DNA of 64,000 nt from Rummeliibacillus sp963792445 (GTDB lineage Bacteria > Bacillota > Bacilli > Bacillales_A > Planococcaceae): contig CAWBWO010000002.1 in assembly GCA_963792445.1 (NCBI GenBank), forward strand, positions 186,001 through 250,000, given 5' to 3'. Below the pieces are notes generated by a model. That model ran no database searches, was not told the origin of the DNA, and saw nothing but the letters and a program-made list of their open reading frames with translations. The position numbers and the translations under genes are program-made. Positions 45,104 to 54,274 of this stretch are shown piece by piece; the first letter of the stretch is position 1, and each line of letters opens with the position of its first letter.

Positions 45104-45125
45104 GCTTATCTCCTTAGCTTTTTTT
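45089..45125 (+). terminator. Terminator overlapping the mlpA stop codon
   Basis: GCTAAGGGGA (45089-45098) pairs with TCTCCTTAGC (45109-45118, one G-U), then seven T. The mlpA stop TAG (45101-45103) lies in the loop. Confidence 0.85.
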
Positions 45126-45128
45126 ATG

Positions 45129-45157
45129 CACGGGAAAAGCATGGGCGTCATACACTG
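45129..45157 (+). promoter_or_regulatory. Sigma-K-like mother-cell promoter before ymxH-dpaAB
   Basis: CAC at 45129-45131 as -35, 16-17 bases, then CATACACTG (45149-45157), close to the sigma-K consensus (AC / CATAnnnTA). It lies between the mlpA terminator and ymxH. Dipicolinate synthesis is mother-cell specific in B. subtilis, so the context agrees. Confidence 0.45.
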
Positions 45158-45184
45158 TTAATACGGGAAAAAAGGAGGGATTGA

Positions 45185-45454
45185 ATGCTCTTATCGGAGC
45201 TTGCAGACAAAGAGTTAATTCAGATTAAAGACGGAGTACGGTGTGGTTTACTTGCTGAGACTGAGTGTTTACTCAATGCACAAACGGGTCAAATTTATGG
45301 ATTTGAAATTGTGAATAAGGGATATCGTTTACCATTCCAATCAAAAGAGACGAAGATGCAATCTTTTATTCCTTGGACTGAAATTTCGTTAATTGGTGAA
45401 GACCGTATTTTATTTAATAATACGCAGCCAATATCTGCGGGGTATATGAAATGA
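45185..45454 (+). CDS. ymxH: YlmC/YmxH family sporulation protein (PRC-barrel)
   Basis: 89 residues: 'LSELADKELIQIKDGVRCGLL' (shortened type motif), 'DAQTGQI'-like segment and 'FIPWTEISLIGEDRIL' place it in the YlmC/YmxH PRC-barrel family, found in spore formers. AAGGAGGG ribosome site. The stop overlaps the dpaA start by four bases, so it is co-translated with the dipicolinate genes. Molecular role unknown. Confidence 0.88.
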   Translation: MLLSELADKELIQIKDGVRCGLLAETECLLNAQTGQIYGFEIVNKGYRLPFQSKETKMQSFIPWTEISLIGEDRILFNNTQPISAGYMK

Positions 45455-46257
45455 CGAACGAGACATGGCTGATATTGGGAAAAGATTTACGATTTAAGGA
45501 ATTAGCATTACAACTTTCACAAGATTTTGAAAAAGTATTTTATAAATATACGGACCACTGGAATGATGAAATTCAACAAATTGTCATAACAGAGAAACCT
45601 CAAAGAATCGTACTTCCTATTCATGCTGTAGAATTGCCAAAATACGCTTTTGAAGACTTGCCAGCGAATACTGCGGTATTTGTCGGGAAAAGCAATCAAG
45701 CGCTACAGCAAGAACTTCAATACCTAAACGAAGAGCGTGTCATTTACTATTTACAAGATGAGTCCTATATTTGGTTAAATGCTAGATTAACCTCAGAAGG
45801 AATGGTTTGTGCATTTTATGAACTTGAAAAGTCTTCTGTATATGGGAAGTCGTTTTATATTACTGGGTTTGGACGTGTAGCGAAAATGCTTGCATATATG
45901 TTGCACAGATTAGGGGCAAATGTTCATATCTTAGCACGCTCAAATAGCCAAATTCAAGAAGCAATCGCATATGGTTACGTTGCTTCTCAGCTATTACCTG
46001 AAAATTTGACAAACTCCTATTATCTCATCAACACCATTCCTAATAAATGGTTGACGGAAGAATTTAATGTATTAATTGATAATGAAGTGAAAATCTTTGA
46101 TTTGGCCTCTGCACCAGGATGCTTAAATTTAGAGGATCGTTCTTCTATAAACTATAAATTACTACCAGGTTTGCCTGGGAAATACTATCCTCAGGATGCA
46201 GCAAATCTATTAGCACAAGTCATCGCTCGCAAAAATAAAGAATTAAGAGAGGGATAA
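45451..46257 (+). CDS. dpaA: Dipicolinate synthase subunit A
   Basis: 268 residues (B. subtilis SpoVFA is about 297, so slightly short). Rossmann motif 'FYITGFGRVAKMLAYMLHRLGANV' (shortened; GxGxxA type) in the second half and 'NTIPNKWL' and 'DLASAPGC' downstream, as in the family. With DpaB it oxidises the dihydrodipicolinate intermediate to dipicolinic acid in the mother cell during sporulation. ATG overlaps the ymxH stop. Confidence 0.93.
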   Translation: MTNETWLILGKDLRFKELALQLSQDFEKVFYKYTDHWNDEIQQIVITEKPQRIVLPIHAVELPKYAFEDLPANTAVFVGKSNQALQQELQYLNEERVIYYLQDESYIWLNARLTSEGMVCAFYELEKSSVYGKSFYITGFGRVAKMLAYMLHRLGANVHILARSNSQIQEAIAYGYVASQLLPENLTNSYYLINTIPNKWLTEEFNVLIDNEVKIFDLASAPGCLNLEDRSSINYKLLPGLPGKYYPQDAANLLAQVIARKNKELREG

Positions 46258-46263
46258 CATAAC

Positions 46264-46851
46264 ATGTTAGAGGGAAAACGAATTGGACTTGGTATTACTG
46301 CATCACATTGTACTTACGGAGATGTAGTTCCTAAAATTACAACACTTACAGAGCAAGGTGCAACTGTAGTGCCAATTATTACAAATTCAGTATTAACGGC
46401 TGCTACTCGTTTTGGTACAGGTGAAGAGTGGATTGAAAAAATAGAGGAATTAGCTGGTCATAAAGTAGTTAAGAGCATCGTAGAAGCAGAACCCTTTGGA
46501 CCATCCAACCCCCTTGATTGTATGGTTATTGCTCCGATGACTGGAAATTCGATCAGTAGATTTGCAAATGCAGCAACAGATTCTGCAGTTTTGATGGCTG
46601 CAAAAGCTACGTTACGAAATGGAAGTCCTATTGTATTAGGGATTTCTACAAATGATGCACTTGGACTAAATGGAGTAAATGTTATGAAGCTGATCAACAC
46701 AAAAAATATTTTCTTTATACCATTTGGCCAAGACGATCCGATTAGTAAACCTAATTCATTAATTTCTGATTTTACGCAGTTATTACCTACCGTTGTTGCT
46801 GCTTTAGATAAGAAACAATTACAGCCGCTAATAATTCAATATACAAAATAA
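46264..46851 (+). CDS. dpaB: Dipicolinate synthase subunit B (flavoprotein)
   Basis: 195 residues of the Dfp-like flavoprotein family: 'GITASHCTYGDVVPKI', 'PFGPSNPLDCMVIAPMTGNSISRFANAATDSAV' (shortened) and 'ISTNDALGLN'. Partner of DpaA in spore dipicolinate synthesis. Six bases after dpaA. No clear terminator follows; an extended -10 promoter for asd lies in the 76-base gap. Confidence 0.95.
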   Translation: MLEGKRIGLGITASHCTYGDVVPKITTLTEQGATVVPIITNSVLTAATRFGTGEEWIEKIEELAGHKVVKSIVEAEPFGPSNPLDCMVIAPMTGNSISRFANAATDSAVLMAAKATLRNGSPIVLGISTNDALGLNGVNVMKLINTKNIFFIPFGQDDPISKPNSLISDFTQLLPTVVAALDKKQLQPLIIQYTK

Positions 46852-46882
46852 TTAAATTATTATACAAAAACTTTGTAAATTA

Positions 46883-46891
46883 TGATACAAT
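46883..46891 (+). promoter_or_regulatory. Extended -10 promoter candidate for asd
   Basis: TG-A-TACAAT, 36 bases before the asd start. No convincing -35. It would let vegetative cells express asd-dapA without the sporulation genes upstream. Confidence 0.45.
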
Positions 46892-46927
46892 AGCGCCATT
46901 ATCTAATGAAGAGTTGAGGAGAGATGT

Positions 46928-47972
46928 ATGATGGCTAAAGAATATACAGTAGCAGTTGTAGGAGCTACAGGTGCAGTTGGAACAAAAATGATGGAGCAGC
47001 TTACAAAGCGTAAGTTTCCTATTGGGAAATTTGAAGCTACTTGCATCAAAACGTTCTGCTGGTAAGGAACTAACTTTTAATGGTCAAACATACACAATTG
47101 AAGAGGCCACTCCAGAAGCATTTGAAGGTGTAGACGTTGCATTATTCAGTGCAGGTGGTGCAGTTTCGAAAGCATTAGCACCTGCAGCAGCAGAACGTGG
47201 TGCAGTTGTTATTGATAATACAAGCGCGTTTCGTATGGACCCAGAAGTTCCTTTAGTGGTACCAGAAGTAAATCCACAAGATTTGGCACAACACAAAGGA
47301 ATTATTGCGAATCCAAACTGTTCTACTATTCAAATGGTTGCAGCACTAGAACCAATACGACAAAGCTATGGATTGAAAAACGTAATCGTCTCTACATATC
47401 AAGCTGTGTCAGGGTCAGGAATAAGTGCAATTGAAGAACTAAAAGAACAAAGTTTACATTTTGATGATCCACAACATGTTGAGGCAAACATTTTACCAGT
47501 AAAAGGTGATAAAAAACACTATCCGATTGCTCGTAATGTGATCCCACAAATTGATGTTTTCACTGACAACGGATTCACATATGAAGAGATGAAAATGATT
47601 AATGAAACAAAGAAAATCTTGCATGCAGAAGATCTTCCAGTGGCAGCAACTTGTGTTCGTGTGCCTGTAGTAGCAGGACATTCAGAATCTGTTTATATTG
47701 AAATCGATCAAACAGGTGTAACTGTTGAAGATTTGATTAAAGTATTACAAGATGCACCTGGCATAATCGTGCAAGACGATATTACATCACAAGTTTACCC
47801 AATGCCAATTTTCGCTGAGGGTGAGGATGGGGTGTTTGTAGGACGTATTCGAAAAGATTTAACAAAAGATAATGCTTTCCATCTTTGGGTTGTATCAGAC
47901 AATTTACTAAAAGGTGCAGCATTAAATTCAATTCAAATTGCAGAAAAAATGATTGAAGATGGATTAATCTAA
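46928..47972 (+). pseudogene. asd: Aspartate-semialdehyde dehydrogenase, one extra base
   Basis: NADPH loop 'VVGATGAVGTKMMEQL' at the N-terminus, catalytic cysteine in 'GIIANPNCSTIQMV' and 'CVRVPVVAGHSESVYIE' downstream. One extra T in TTT near 47026-47028 shifts the frame after 'FPIGK'; removing it gives 'FPIGKLKLLASKRSAGK' and a 347-residue protein of normal length. Asd is needed for diaminopimelate, lysine, threonine and methionine, so a real knock-out would normally require feeding; sequencing error is likely. dapG, which follows asd in B. subtilis, is absent here. Confidence 0.92.
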
Positions 47973-47985
47973 GGAGGCACTACAA

Positions 47986-48877
47986 ATGGATATTGGTAAT
48001 ATTGCTACTGCTATGATTACTCCTTTCCATGAAGATGGCTCAATCCACTATCATATGGTTTCAGAAATGATTGAACATTTAATTTCGAATGGTACTGATT
48101 CGATTGTAGTTTGTGGTACGACAGGGGAATCACCTACTTTATCCCATGAAGAAAAGGTTACTTTATTTCAATTTGTTGTGCAAACAGTTGATAAAAGAAT
48201 ACCAGTCATTGCAGGAACAGGCAGCAATAATACACAAGATTCAATAGACCTCACAAAAGAAGCAGTAGAAGCAGGTGTTGATGGCATTATGTTAGTAGCA
48301 CCTTATTACAACAAGCCCAGTCAACTGGGCTTGTATACACATTTTGCAACGATTGCTAACTCTACTTCATTGCCAGTTATGGTATACAACATACCAGGAC
48401 GCTCAATTGTTAATATACTTCCACAAACAATGATTGAATTGAGTAAAATTCCAAACATCCAAATTGCTAAAGAGGCAAGTGGTAGTTTAGACCAAATGAC
48501 TGAAATTTTAGCGGGTTCCACCGATGGCTTTAAAGTGTATTCAGGAGATGATGGATTAACGCTACCCTTACTTGCAATTGGTGGTTCAGGAATTGTTTCA
48601 GTGGCATCACATATCGTTGGAAATGACATGCAGAAAATGATTCATGCTTTTAAGAATGGAAGGCATGCATGAGGCAGCTTCCATCCATCAGGCGTTACTT
48701 CCGTTAATTCGTGCACTATTTGCAACTCCAAGTCCTTCCACTTTAAAATATGCGCTTACTAAATTAGGAATCGGCACTGACACTGTAAGATTGCCAATTG
48801 TGTCTCTTACAGATCAAGAGAAATCAGCGTTTGATCGTATATGGGAAGAATATTTAGAAAAGCAAAAATCGTTTTAG
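47986..48877 (+). pseudogene. dapA: 4-hydroxy-tetrahydrodipicolinate synthase, one extra base
   Basis: 'TAMITPFHEDGSI', 'GTTGESPTLSHEEK' and Schiff-base lysine in 'IQIAKEASGSLDQM' mark DapA, the TIM-barrel lyase that starts the diaminopimelate/dipicolinate branch. One extra base near 48660-48664 shifts the frame after 'HAFKNGR', and the last 75 residues ('MHEAASIHQALLPLIRALF' on) continue in the next frame. Corrected length is 296 residues. It supplies both the wall precursor and the DpaAB substrate. GGAGG ribosome site, 13 bases after asd. Confidence 0.92.
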
Positions 48878-48885
48878 TGAAATTT

Positions 48886-48917
48886 AGAATGGGCGGTATC
48901 GTCCATTCTTTTTTTTG
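48886..48917 (+). terminator. Terminator after dapA
   Basis: AGAATGGGCG (48886-48895) pairs with CGTCCATTCT (48900-48909, one G-U), then a run of T. Confidence 0.9.
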
Positions 48918-48918
48918 T

Positions 48919-48947
48919 TTGTGTAAACTCTCAACTACAGATATAAT
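48919..48947 (+). promoter_or_regulatory. Sigma-A promoter of rnjB
   Basis: TTGTGT (48919-48924), 17 bases, TATAAT (48942-48947), immediately after the dapA terminator and 46 bases before the start codon. Confidence 0.65.
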
Positions 48948-48992
48948 GAGAGTAAGTGGTTTGTGTTCGGGATTATTTTAGGAGGAAGACAA

Positions 48993-50660
48993 GTGGCAAA
49001 AACTAAAAATGAAGTTATTCGCGTCATTCCACTAGGTGGCGTAAGTGAAATTGGCAAGGCTATGTATGTCGTTGAAATCGATGAAGAGCTTTTTGTCGTA
49101 GATAGTGGACTAATGTTTCCTGAGGATGAAATGTTAGGAATAGATTACGTAATTCCTGACATGTCATACTTAGAAGAAAACAAAACACGTGTAAAAGGAA
49201 TTTTCCTTACACATGGTCATGAAGATGCGATCGGTTCTATAGCATATCTTCTACAAAAAGTGAATGCACCTGTTTATGGCTCTAAATTGACAATAGCATT
49301 AGCTAAAGAACATTTAAAAGATTTACCAGCTCCATACCCTGTTAAATTTTTTGAAGTAACAAGCAAGAGTCGTATGAATTTCCAATCTACATATGTGACG
49401 TTTTTCCATACAACACATAGTATTCCAGATTCGTTGGGCATTGCTTTCCATACTTCAGAAGGCGCAATTGTACACACAGGTGAGTTTAAATTCGACCAAT
49501 CAGCACAAGGCAAATATAAACCAGACATAGCAAAAATGGCTAATTTAGGTGAAGAAGGCGTCTTTATTCTAATGTCTGATTCAACTGAAGCAGAACGCCC
49601 TGGATATACGATTCCAGAAAACGTAGTGAATGAGAGATTAGCTCATACATTCCATCATGCAGAAGGAAGAATCTTAGTAGCACTTTATGCATCAAATTTT
49701 ATACGTATTCAACAAGTATTTGACCAAGCAACTGCTGCAAATCGTAAAATTGTTGTAGTCGGTCGAAGTTTAGAACATATTTTTGAAATTGGTATGAGAT
49801 TAGGATATCTTTCTGTAGATCCAGATCGAATTATTCCTATTAGTAAAATTAATAACTATCATGATGAAGAAATAGTAGCAATTATTACAGGAAATCAAGG
49901 TGAACCACTAGAAGGATTAGAAAAAATCATCCGTAAACACCACCGCGATATCCGTATTAAATCTACAGATACAGTCCTTATCACATTTACACCTTCACCA
50001 GGAATGGAAGTTCAAATTGCTGATACGATGAATAGCCTTGCAAAAGCAGGTGCGAAAGTATTATCAGCTGATAAGAAGGTTCATGTATCGGGTCATGGAG
50101 CACAAGAAGATTTGAAGTTGATGTTAAATCTTATGAAACCGAAATACTTTATTCCAATACAAGGCGAATATCGTATGCTCATTGCTCACTCTAAATTAGC
50201 CCAACAAACGGGCCTATCTAAATCTCAAATCTTTATTGCAGATAAGGGAGATATCGTCGAATATAAAGGCGGTAAAATGCGAATGAGTGGTCGAGTAACT
50301 GCTGGTAACGTCCTAATCGACGGTATCGGTGTCGGTGATGTTGGTAATATTGTGTTACGTGATCGTAAATTACTTAGCCAAGATGGAATTTTCATCGTAG
50401 TTGTAACAATTAATCGACAATTGAAAAAGATTGCTTCTGGACCAGAAATATTATCTCGTGGATTTGTTTATGTCAGAGAATCTGAAGAACTATTAAGTGA
50501 ATCTTCTGAATTAGTCAAAACAGTTGTCGAAAAATATGTGAATAAAGGCTCGTATGAATGGACAAACATTAAACAAGAAATCCGTGACACGCTAAACTCT
50601 TATTTATTCCAAAAAACAAAACGCCGCCCAATGATTATCCCGATTATTATGGAATATTAG
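48993..50660 (+). CDS. rnjB: Ribonuclease J2
   Basis: 555 residues, metallo-beta-lactamase plus beta-CASP domains and the C-terminal domain. The metal motif reads T-H-G-H-E-D-A-I-G-S, with alanine where RNase J1 has histidine (HGHEDH). The same loss is known in B. subtilis RNase J2, which has weak activity and works in complex with J1. Other parts: 'HTTHSIPDS', 'MSDSTEAERPG', 'HVSGHGAQEDL'. Start GTG 48993, eight bases after GGAGG. tepA, next in B. subtilis, is absent; spoIIIE follows. Confidence 0.92.
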   Translation: MAKTKNEVIRVIPLGGVSEIGKAMYVVEIDEELFVVDSGLMFPEDEMLGIDYVIPDMSYLEENKTRVKGIFLTHGHEDAIGSIAYLLQKVNAPVYGSKLTIALAKEHLKDLPAPYPVKFFEVTSKSRMNFQSTYVTFFHTTHSIPDSLGIAFHTSEGAIVHTGEFKFDQSAQGKYKPDIAKMANLGEEGVFILMSDSTEAERPGYTIPENVVNERLAHTFHHAEGRILVALYASNFIRIQQVFDQATAANRKIVVVGRSLEHIFEIGMRLGYLSVDPDRIIPISKINNYHDEEIVAIITGNQGEPLEGLEKIIRKHHRDIRIKSTDTVLITFTPSPGMEVQIADTMNSLAKAGAKVLSADKKVHVSGHGAQEDLKLMLNLMKPKYFIPIQGEYRMLIAHSKLAQQTGLSKSQIFIADKGDIVEYKGGKMRMSGRVTAGNVLIDGIGVGDVGNIVLRDRKLLSQDGIFIVVVTINRQLKKIASGPEILSRGFVYVRESEELLSESSELVKTVVEKYVNKGSYEWTNIKQEIRDTLNSYLFQKTKRRPMIIPIIMEY

Positions 50661-50675
50661 CGTTAAGCGGACAAA

Positions 50676-50716
50676 AAGGATTTCCTAACCTCGATATGGT
50701 AGGAAGTCCTTTTTTC
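50676..50716 (+). terminator. Terminator after rnjB
   Basis: AAGGA-T-TTCCTA (50676-50687) pairs with TAGGAA-G-TCCTT (50700-50711), then TTTTT. Confidence 0.85.
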
Positions 50717-50848
50717 CTTTCAAATTAATTGATGTATACGGTTTGTTGAAGTTTGAAGTTTTTAACAATTTCTTTGCGGAAATTGATTTTGCAAACTTAT
50801 ATCGAAGTATATCAATACATGAAATGATCAATGAAAGTAGGTGGGATA

Positions 50849-53188
50849 ATGGCAATAGCAAAAAAGGGACCAGCAAAATCAAAAAAGACAACAACATCGA
50901 AAGCAAAAAAAGAGCATCCATTGAGGTATGAAATAATTGGTCTTATTTTAATCGGCTTTTCTATTATCATATTTTTTGAATATGGAATCGTTGGGAGATT
51001 ACTACAAGGATTAGCAATGTTTTTGTTTGGAAACTGGGCAATTGTCGTTCCGTTTTTATTAGTTGTCGGTGCAATATTATTAATGGTAAAACGAACAATT
51101 CCTAATTTTAAGAATCGTTTAATTTTAGGATGTTTAATGATCACTGGTGGTCTTACTTTATTTAGTCATATTGCATTGTTTGAACAATTATTTGAAGGAA
51201 ATGCCATACAAAGTAACTCAGTATTAAGAGAAACTTGGCGAATACTAATTACTAGTGATGGGATAAAGAATCATAGCAATGCATTAGGGGGAGGCATGAT
51301 TGGCTCTATTCTATTTGCATGTTTTTATGCACTGTTTGACTCTGCAGGGGCGAAAATAGCCGGCTGGTTAATGGTACTTATAGGGATTGTGTTAATTTCA
51401 GGGAAGGCACTGATTCCGTACTTAGTAAGTATGTGGCCATCTATTAAAAAATCAATTTCTGAAATGAAAGAGGAATCTAATCGTTCCGTAAGCCGACGAC
51501 AAGAAGCGAAGAAGAAGAAGGCTTCAAGTAAAAAGGAAAATAATCGTAAAGGCCGAAAAAATGAACAACTAGATGTATCTACTCAGGAAGAAGAACATCA
51601 TGCAGCAACAGCAATAGAGCCTGAACCAGTAGAAGAGCGAAGAGAACCTATTATTTCTGCGTTTACTCAAAGAGTTCATCAAGAACGTGATGAACCGGAA
51701 ATGACTACTGTCGAAGAAAACCATTCTGATCATGAAGTTGATCATCCTCCGATTGATACAACAGATGTGATAGAAAATGAAGCATATCAATTACCAGCTA
51801 TGAGTAATTTGAAACTTCCACCACATACTGACCAAAGCGGGGAATTTGAAATTATTCAAGATAACGCGCGCACATTAGAACAAACCTTCCAATCATTTGG
51901 TGTGAAAGCGACAGTGACACAAGTACATTTAGGGCCAGCTGTGACAGAATATGAAGTTTTACCTGATCGCGGTGTCAAAGTTAGTAAGATTGTGGGTCTT
52001 CAAGATGACTTAGCATTAGCACTTGCAGCAAAAGATATTCGTATTGAAGCTCCAATACCGGGAAAATCTGCAGTGGGTATAGAAGTACCAAATAAAGAAG
52101 TTGCTATTGTTAGTTTGAGGGAAGTGTTGGAGTCTAAGGAAAATAACAGACCGGATGAAAAATTATTAATTGGGTTAGGTAGAGATATTACCGGTGAGGC
52201 AAAACTCGCAAAATTGAACAAAATGCCGCATTTACTTGTTGCTGGTTCAACAGGAAGTGGTAAATCTGTTTGTATTAACGGAATTATTATAAGTATTTTA
52301 ATGAGAGCCAAGCCTCATGAAGTGAAAATGATGATGATTGACCCAAAAATGGTAGAATTGAATGTTTATAACGGGATTCCACACCTATTAGCGCCTGTAG
52401 TAACGGATGCACGTAAAGCTTCTCAAGCATTGAAAAAAGTAGTAGCTGAAATGGAGAGAAGATACGATTTATTTTCTCATACCGGTACACGCAATATTGA
52501 GGGCTATAACGAACATGTTGATCGATTTAATGAAGAAAACGGAGAAAAGCATCCTAAAATGCCGTTTATTGTGGTGATCGTAGATGAATTAGCAGATTTA
52601 ATGATGGTTGCTTCAAGCGATGTTGAAGATTCAATCACTAGATTAGCACAAATGGCTCGTGCTGCAGGGATTCACTTAATTATTGCAACACAAAGACCAA
52701 GTGTAGATGTAATTACGGGTATTATTAAAGCGAATATTCCATCACGTATAGCGTTTGCTGTATCTTCAGCTATTGATTCCAGAACCATTCTTGATATGGG
52801 TGGAGCAGAACGACTGTTAGGTAGAGGGGATATGTTATTCTTGCCTGCTGGAGAATCGAAGCCGGTTCGAGTGCAAGGTGCATTTGTTTCTGATCAGGAA
52901 GTAGAACAGATTGTAGACTTTGTTATAGCACAGCAAAAAGCCCAATACCAAGAGGAAATGATTCCGACTGAAGAAGAAGAAATTCAGGATTTAGATGATA
53001 CAGATGACCTGTACGAAGAAGCTGTGCAGTTAGTCGCAGCACAAGATACAGCGTCAGTATCATTTCTTCAAAGAAAGCTTAAAATAGGCTATGCACGTGC
53101 AGCGCGAATTATGGATCAGATGGAGGAAAGAGGAATTGTTGGACCAGCTGAAAAAAGTAAACCAAGAGAAGTTTTGATTGGTAAATAA
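50849..53188 (+). CDS. spoIIIE: DNA translocase SpoIIIE/FtsK
   Basis: About 779 residues: four N-terminal membrane helices (about residues 28-185), a charged linker (about 190-310), then the FtsK motor with Walker A 'AGSTGSGKSVCINGII' (about residue 465), Walker B 'PFIVVIVDELADLMMV', and the C-terminal gamma winged helix ('VSFLQRKLKIGYARAARIMDQME', shortened) that reads SRS/KOPS-like sequences. Pumps the chromosome into the forespore. ATG 50849 after AGGTGGG preferred to ATG 50831. Intact. Confidence 0.96.
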   Translation: MAIAKKGPAKSKKTTTSKAKKEHPLRYEIIGLILIGFSIIIFFEYGIVGRLLQGLAMFLFGNWAIVVPFLLVVGAILLMVKRTIPNFKNRLILGCLMITGGLTLFSHIALFEQLFEGNAIQSNSVLRETWRILITSDGIKNHSNALGGGMIGSILFACFYALFDSAGAKIAGWLMVLIGIVLISGKALIPYLVSMWPSIKKSISEMKEESNRSVSRRQEAKKKKASSKKENNRKGRKNEQLDVSTQEEEHHAATAIEPEPVEERREPIISAFTQRVHQERDEPEMTTVEENHSDHEVDHPPIDTTDVIENEAYQLPAMSNLKLPPHTDQSGEFEIIQDNARTLEQTFQSFGVKATVTQVHLGPAVTEYEVLPDRGVKVSKIVGLQDDLALALAAKDIRIEAPIPGKSAVGIEVPNKEVAIVSLREVLESKENNRPDEKLLIGLGRDITGEAKLAKLNKMPHLLVAGSTGSGKSVCINGIIISILMRAKPHEVKMMMIDPKMVELNVYNGIPHLLAPVVTDARKASQALKKVVAEMERRYDLFSHTGTRNIEGYNEHVDRFNEENGEKHPKMPFIVVIVDELADLMMVASSDVEDSITRLAQMARAAGIHLIIATQRPSVDVITGIIKANIPSRIAFAVSSAIDSRTILDMGGAERLLGRGDMLFLPAGESKPVRVQGAFVSDQEVEQIVDFVIAQQKAQYQEEMIPTEEEEIQDLDDTDDLYEEAVQLVAAQDTASVSFLQRKLKIGYARAARIMDQMEERGIVGPAEKSKPREVLIGK

Positions 53189-53415
53189 TTAATTGATGGA
53201 TAATATTTTATATGTAACATAACGACATTAGAAATCTAGTTTGTACAGATATTATTGAATCAAGAAAGTGCTTTAGCAAAATAATATCATTAAATAATTC
53301 GAAATGTTTTTTTATCTGCTTAATAACTAAAATTGTAAAAAGTTTATTTTTCTAATGGAATTTTTTTCTCTGTAATACAGTTTTGGAAAATATTTATTTA
53401 CCCAAATAAAAATGG

Positions 53416-53462
53416 TATAGTAATGTCTGATTAGTAGGAATGTTTTACGTCTGATGTCTGAT
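53416..53462 (+). promoter_or_regulatory. Promoter -10 and repeated GTCTGAT operator candidate of the GntR gene
   Basis: TATAGT (53416-53421) is the likely -10 (weak -35 TTTATT at 53393-53398). GTCTGAT occurs at 53425-53431 and twice in tandem at 53449-53462, exactly where a repressor would block the start region. The regulator gene begins 20 bases further. Autoregulation is inferred. Confidence 0.45.
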
Positions 53463-53482
53463 CTCTTCTGGTGGTGGTTTAA

Positions 53483-54211
53483 ATGACAATCAAGTCTGAT
53501 CATCGTCATCTCTATCTTCAAGTAATTGATCATTTAAAGGCAGATATTGAAAAAGGTGTTTATACAGAAAATTCAAAACTGCCTTCTGAATTTGAATTAT
53601 CAAAATCTCTTGGAGTCAGTCGTGCAACATTACGAGAAGCACTTAGACTGTTGGAAGAAGAAAATGTTATTGTTCGCAGACATGGTGTAGGTACATTTGT
53701 TAATTCGAAACCTTTATTTACATCAGGAATTGAACAACTATCTAGTATTTCCTCAATGATTGAAAATGTTGGAATGCAGCCTGGTACAAACTACATAAGT
53801 TCTACCGAGCTGCTTCCTAATGAAGAGGATATAAAACGCTTTCAATGTGATGCTGATGAACCTTTAATAACGATAGAACGTGTGCGAACAGCAGACGGTG
53901 AACCGGTTGTATATTGTGTAGACCAAGTGCCTGCTAAGTATTTACCAGCGGATTTCTTGTGTCGAAATAATTCATCCATTTTCTCAGCTTTGGAGGAATC
54001 TGGTGAAATTCATGTTGCCTATGCGGTAACTTTCATTGATCCTGTGGGTTATCATAATCAAGTTTCTCCAATATTAAAATGTGGGCGCGATAAAGCCCTT
54101 TTAGTTTTAAAACAGCTCCATTATGATGATAACGATCGTGTGGTGCTCTATTCACGTAACTATTTTAGAGCTGATAAATTCAGCTTCCATGTAGTCCGAA
54201 AACGTGTGTAA
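53483..54211 (+). CDS. ymfC: GntR-family transcriptional regulator (YmfC, UTRA domain)
   Basis: 242 residues. N-terminal winged helix ('KLPSEFELSKSLGVSRATLREALRLLEEENVIVRRHGVGTFV', shortened) and C-terminal UTRA ligand-binding domain ('GTNYISSTELLPNEEDIKRF', 'EPLITIERVRTADGEPVVY', shortened). It directly precedes the BMP/ABC nucleoside transporter genes and is likely their local regulator, with a nucleoside or related compound as effector (inference). GGTGGTGG ribosome site. Confidence 0.9.
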   Translation: MTIKSDHRHLYLQVIDHLKADIEKGVYTENSKLPSEFELSKSLGVSRATLREALRLLEEENVIVRRHGVGTFVNSKPLFTSGIEQLSSISSMIENVGMQPGTNYISSTELLPNEEDIKRFQCDADEPLITIERVRTADGEPVVYCVDQVPAKYLPADFLCRNNSSIFSALEESGEIHVAYAVTFIDPVGYHNQVSPILKCGRDKALLVLKQLHYDDNDRVVLYSRNYFRADKFSFHVVRKRV

Positions 54212-54274
54212 ACACGTATTCATTCCTGCTATTTCAAAAAATGAATATAACTTAAAATTTTGGGGGGATTTCAA

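Noticed and set aside
54204..54217. CGTGT-GTAA-ACACG hairpin at the ymfC stop codon
   Set aside because: Only 5 bp and no T-tract; not convincing as a terminator.
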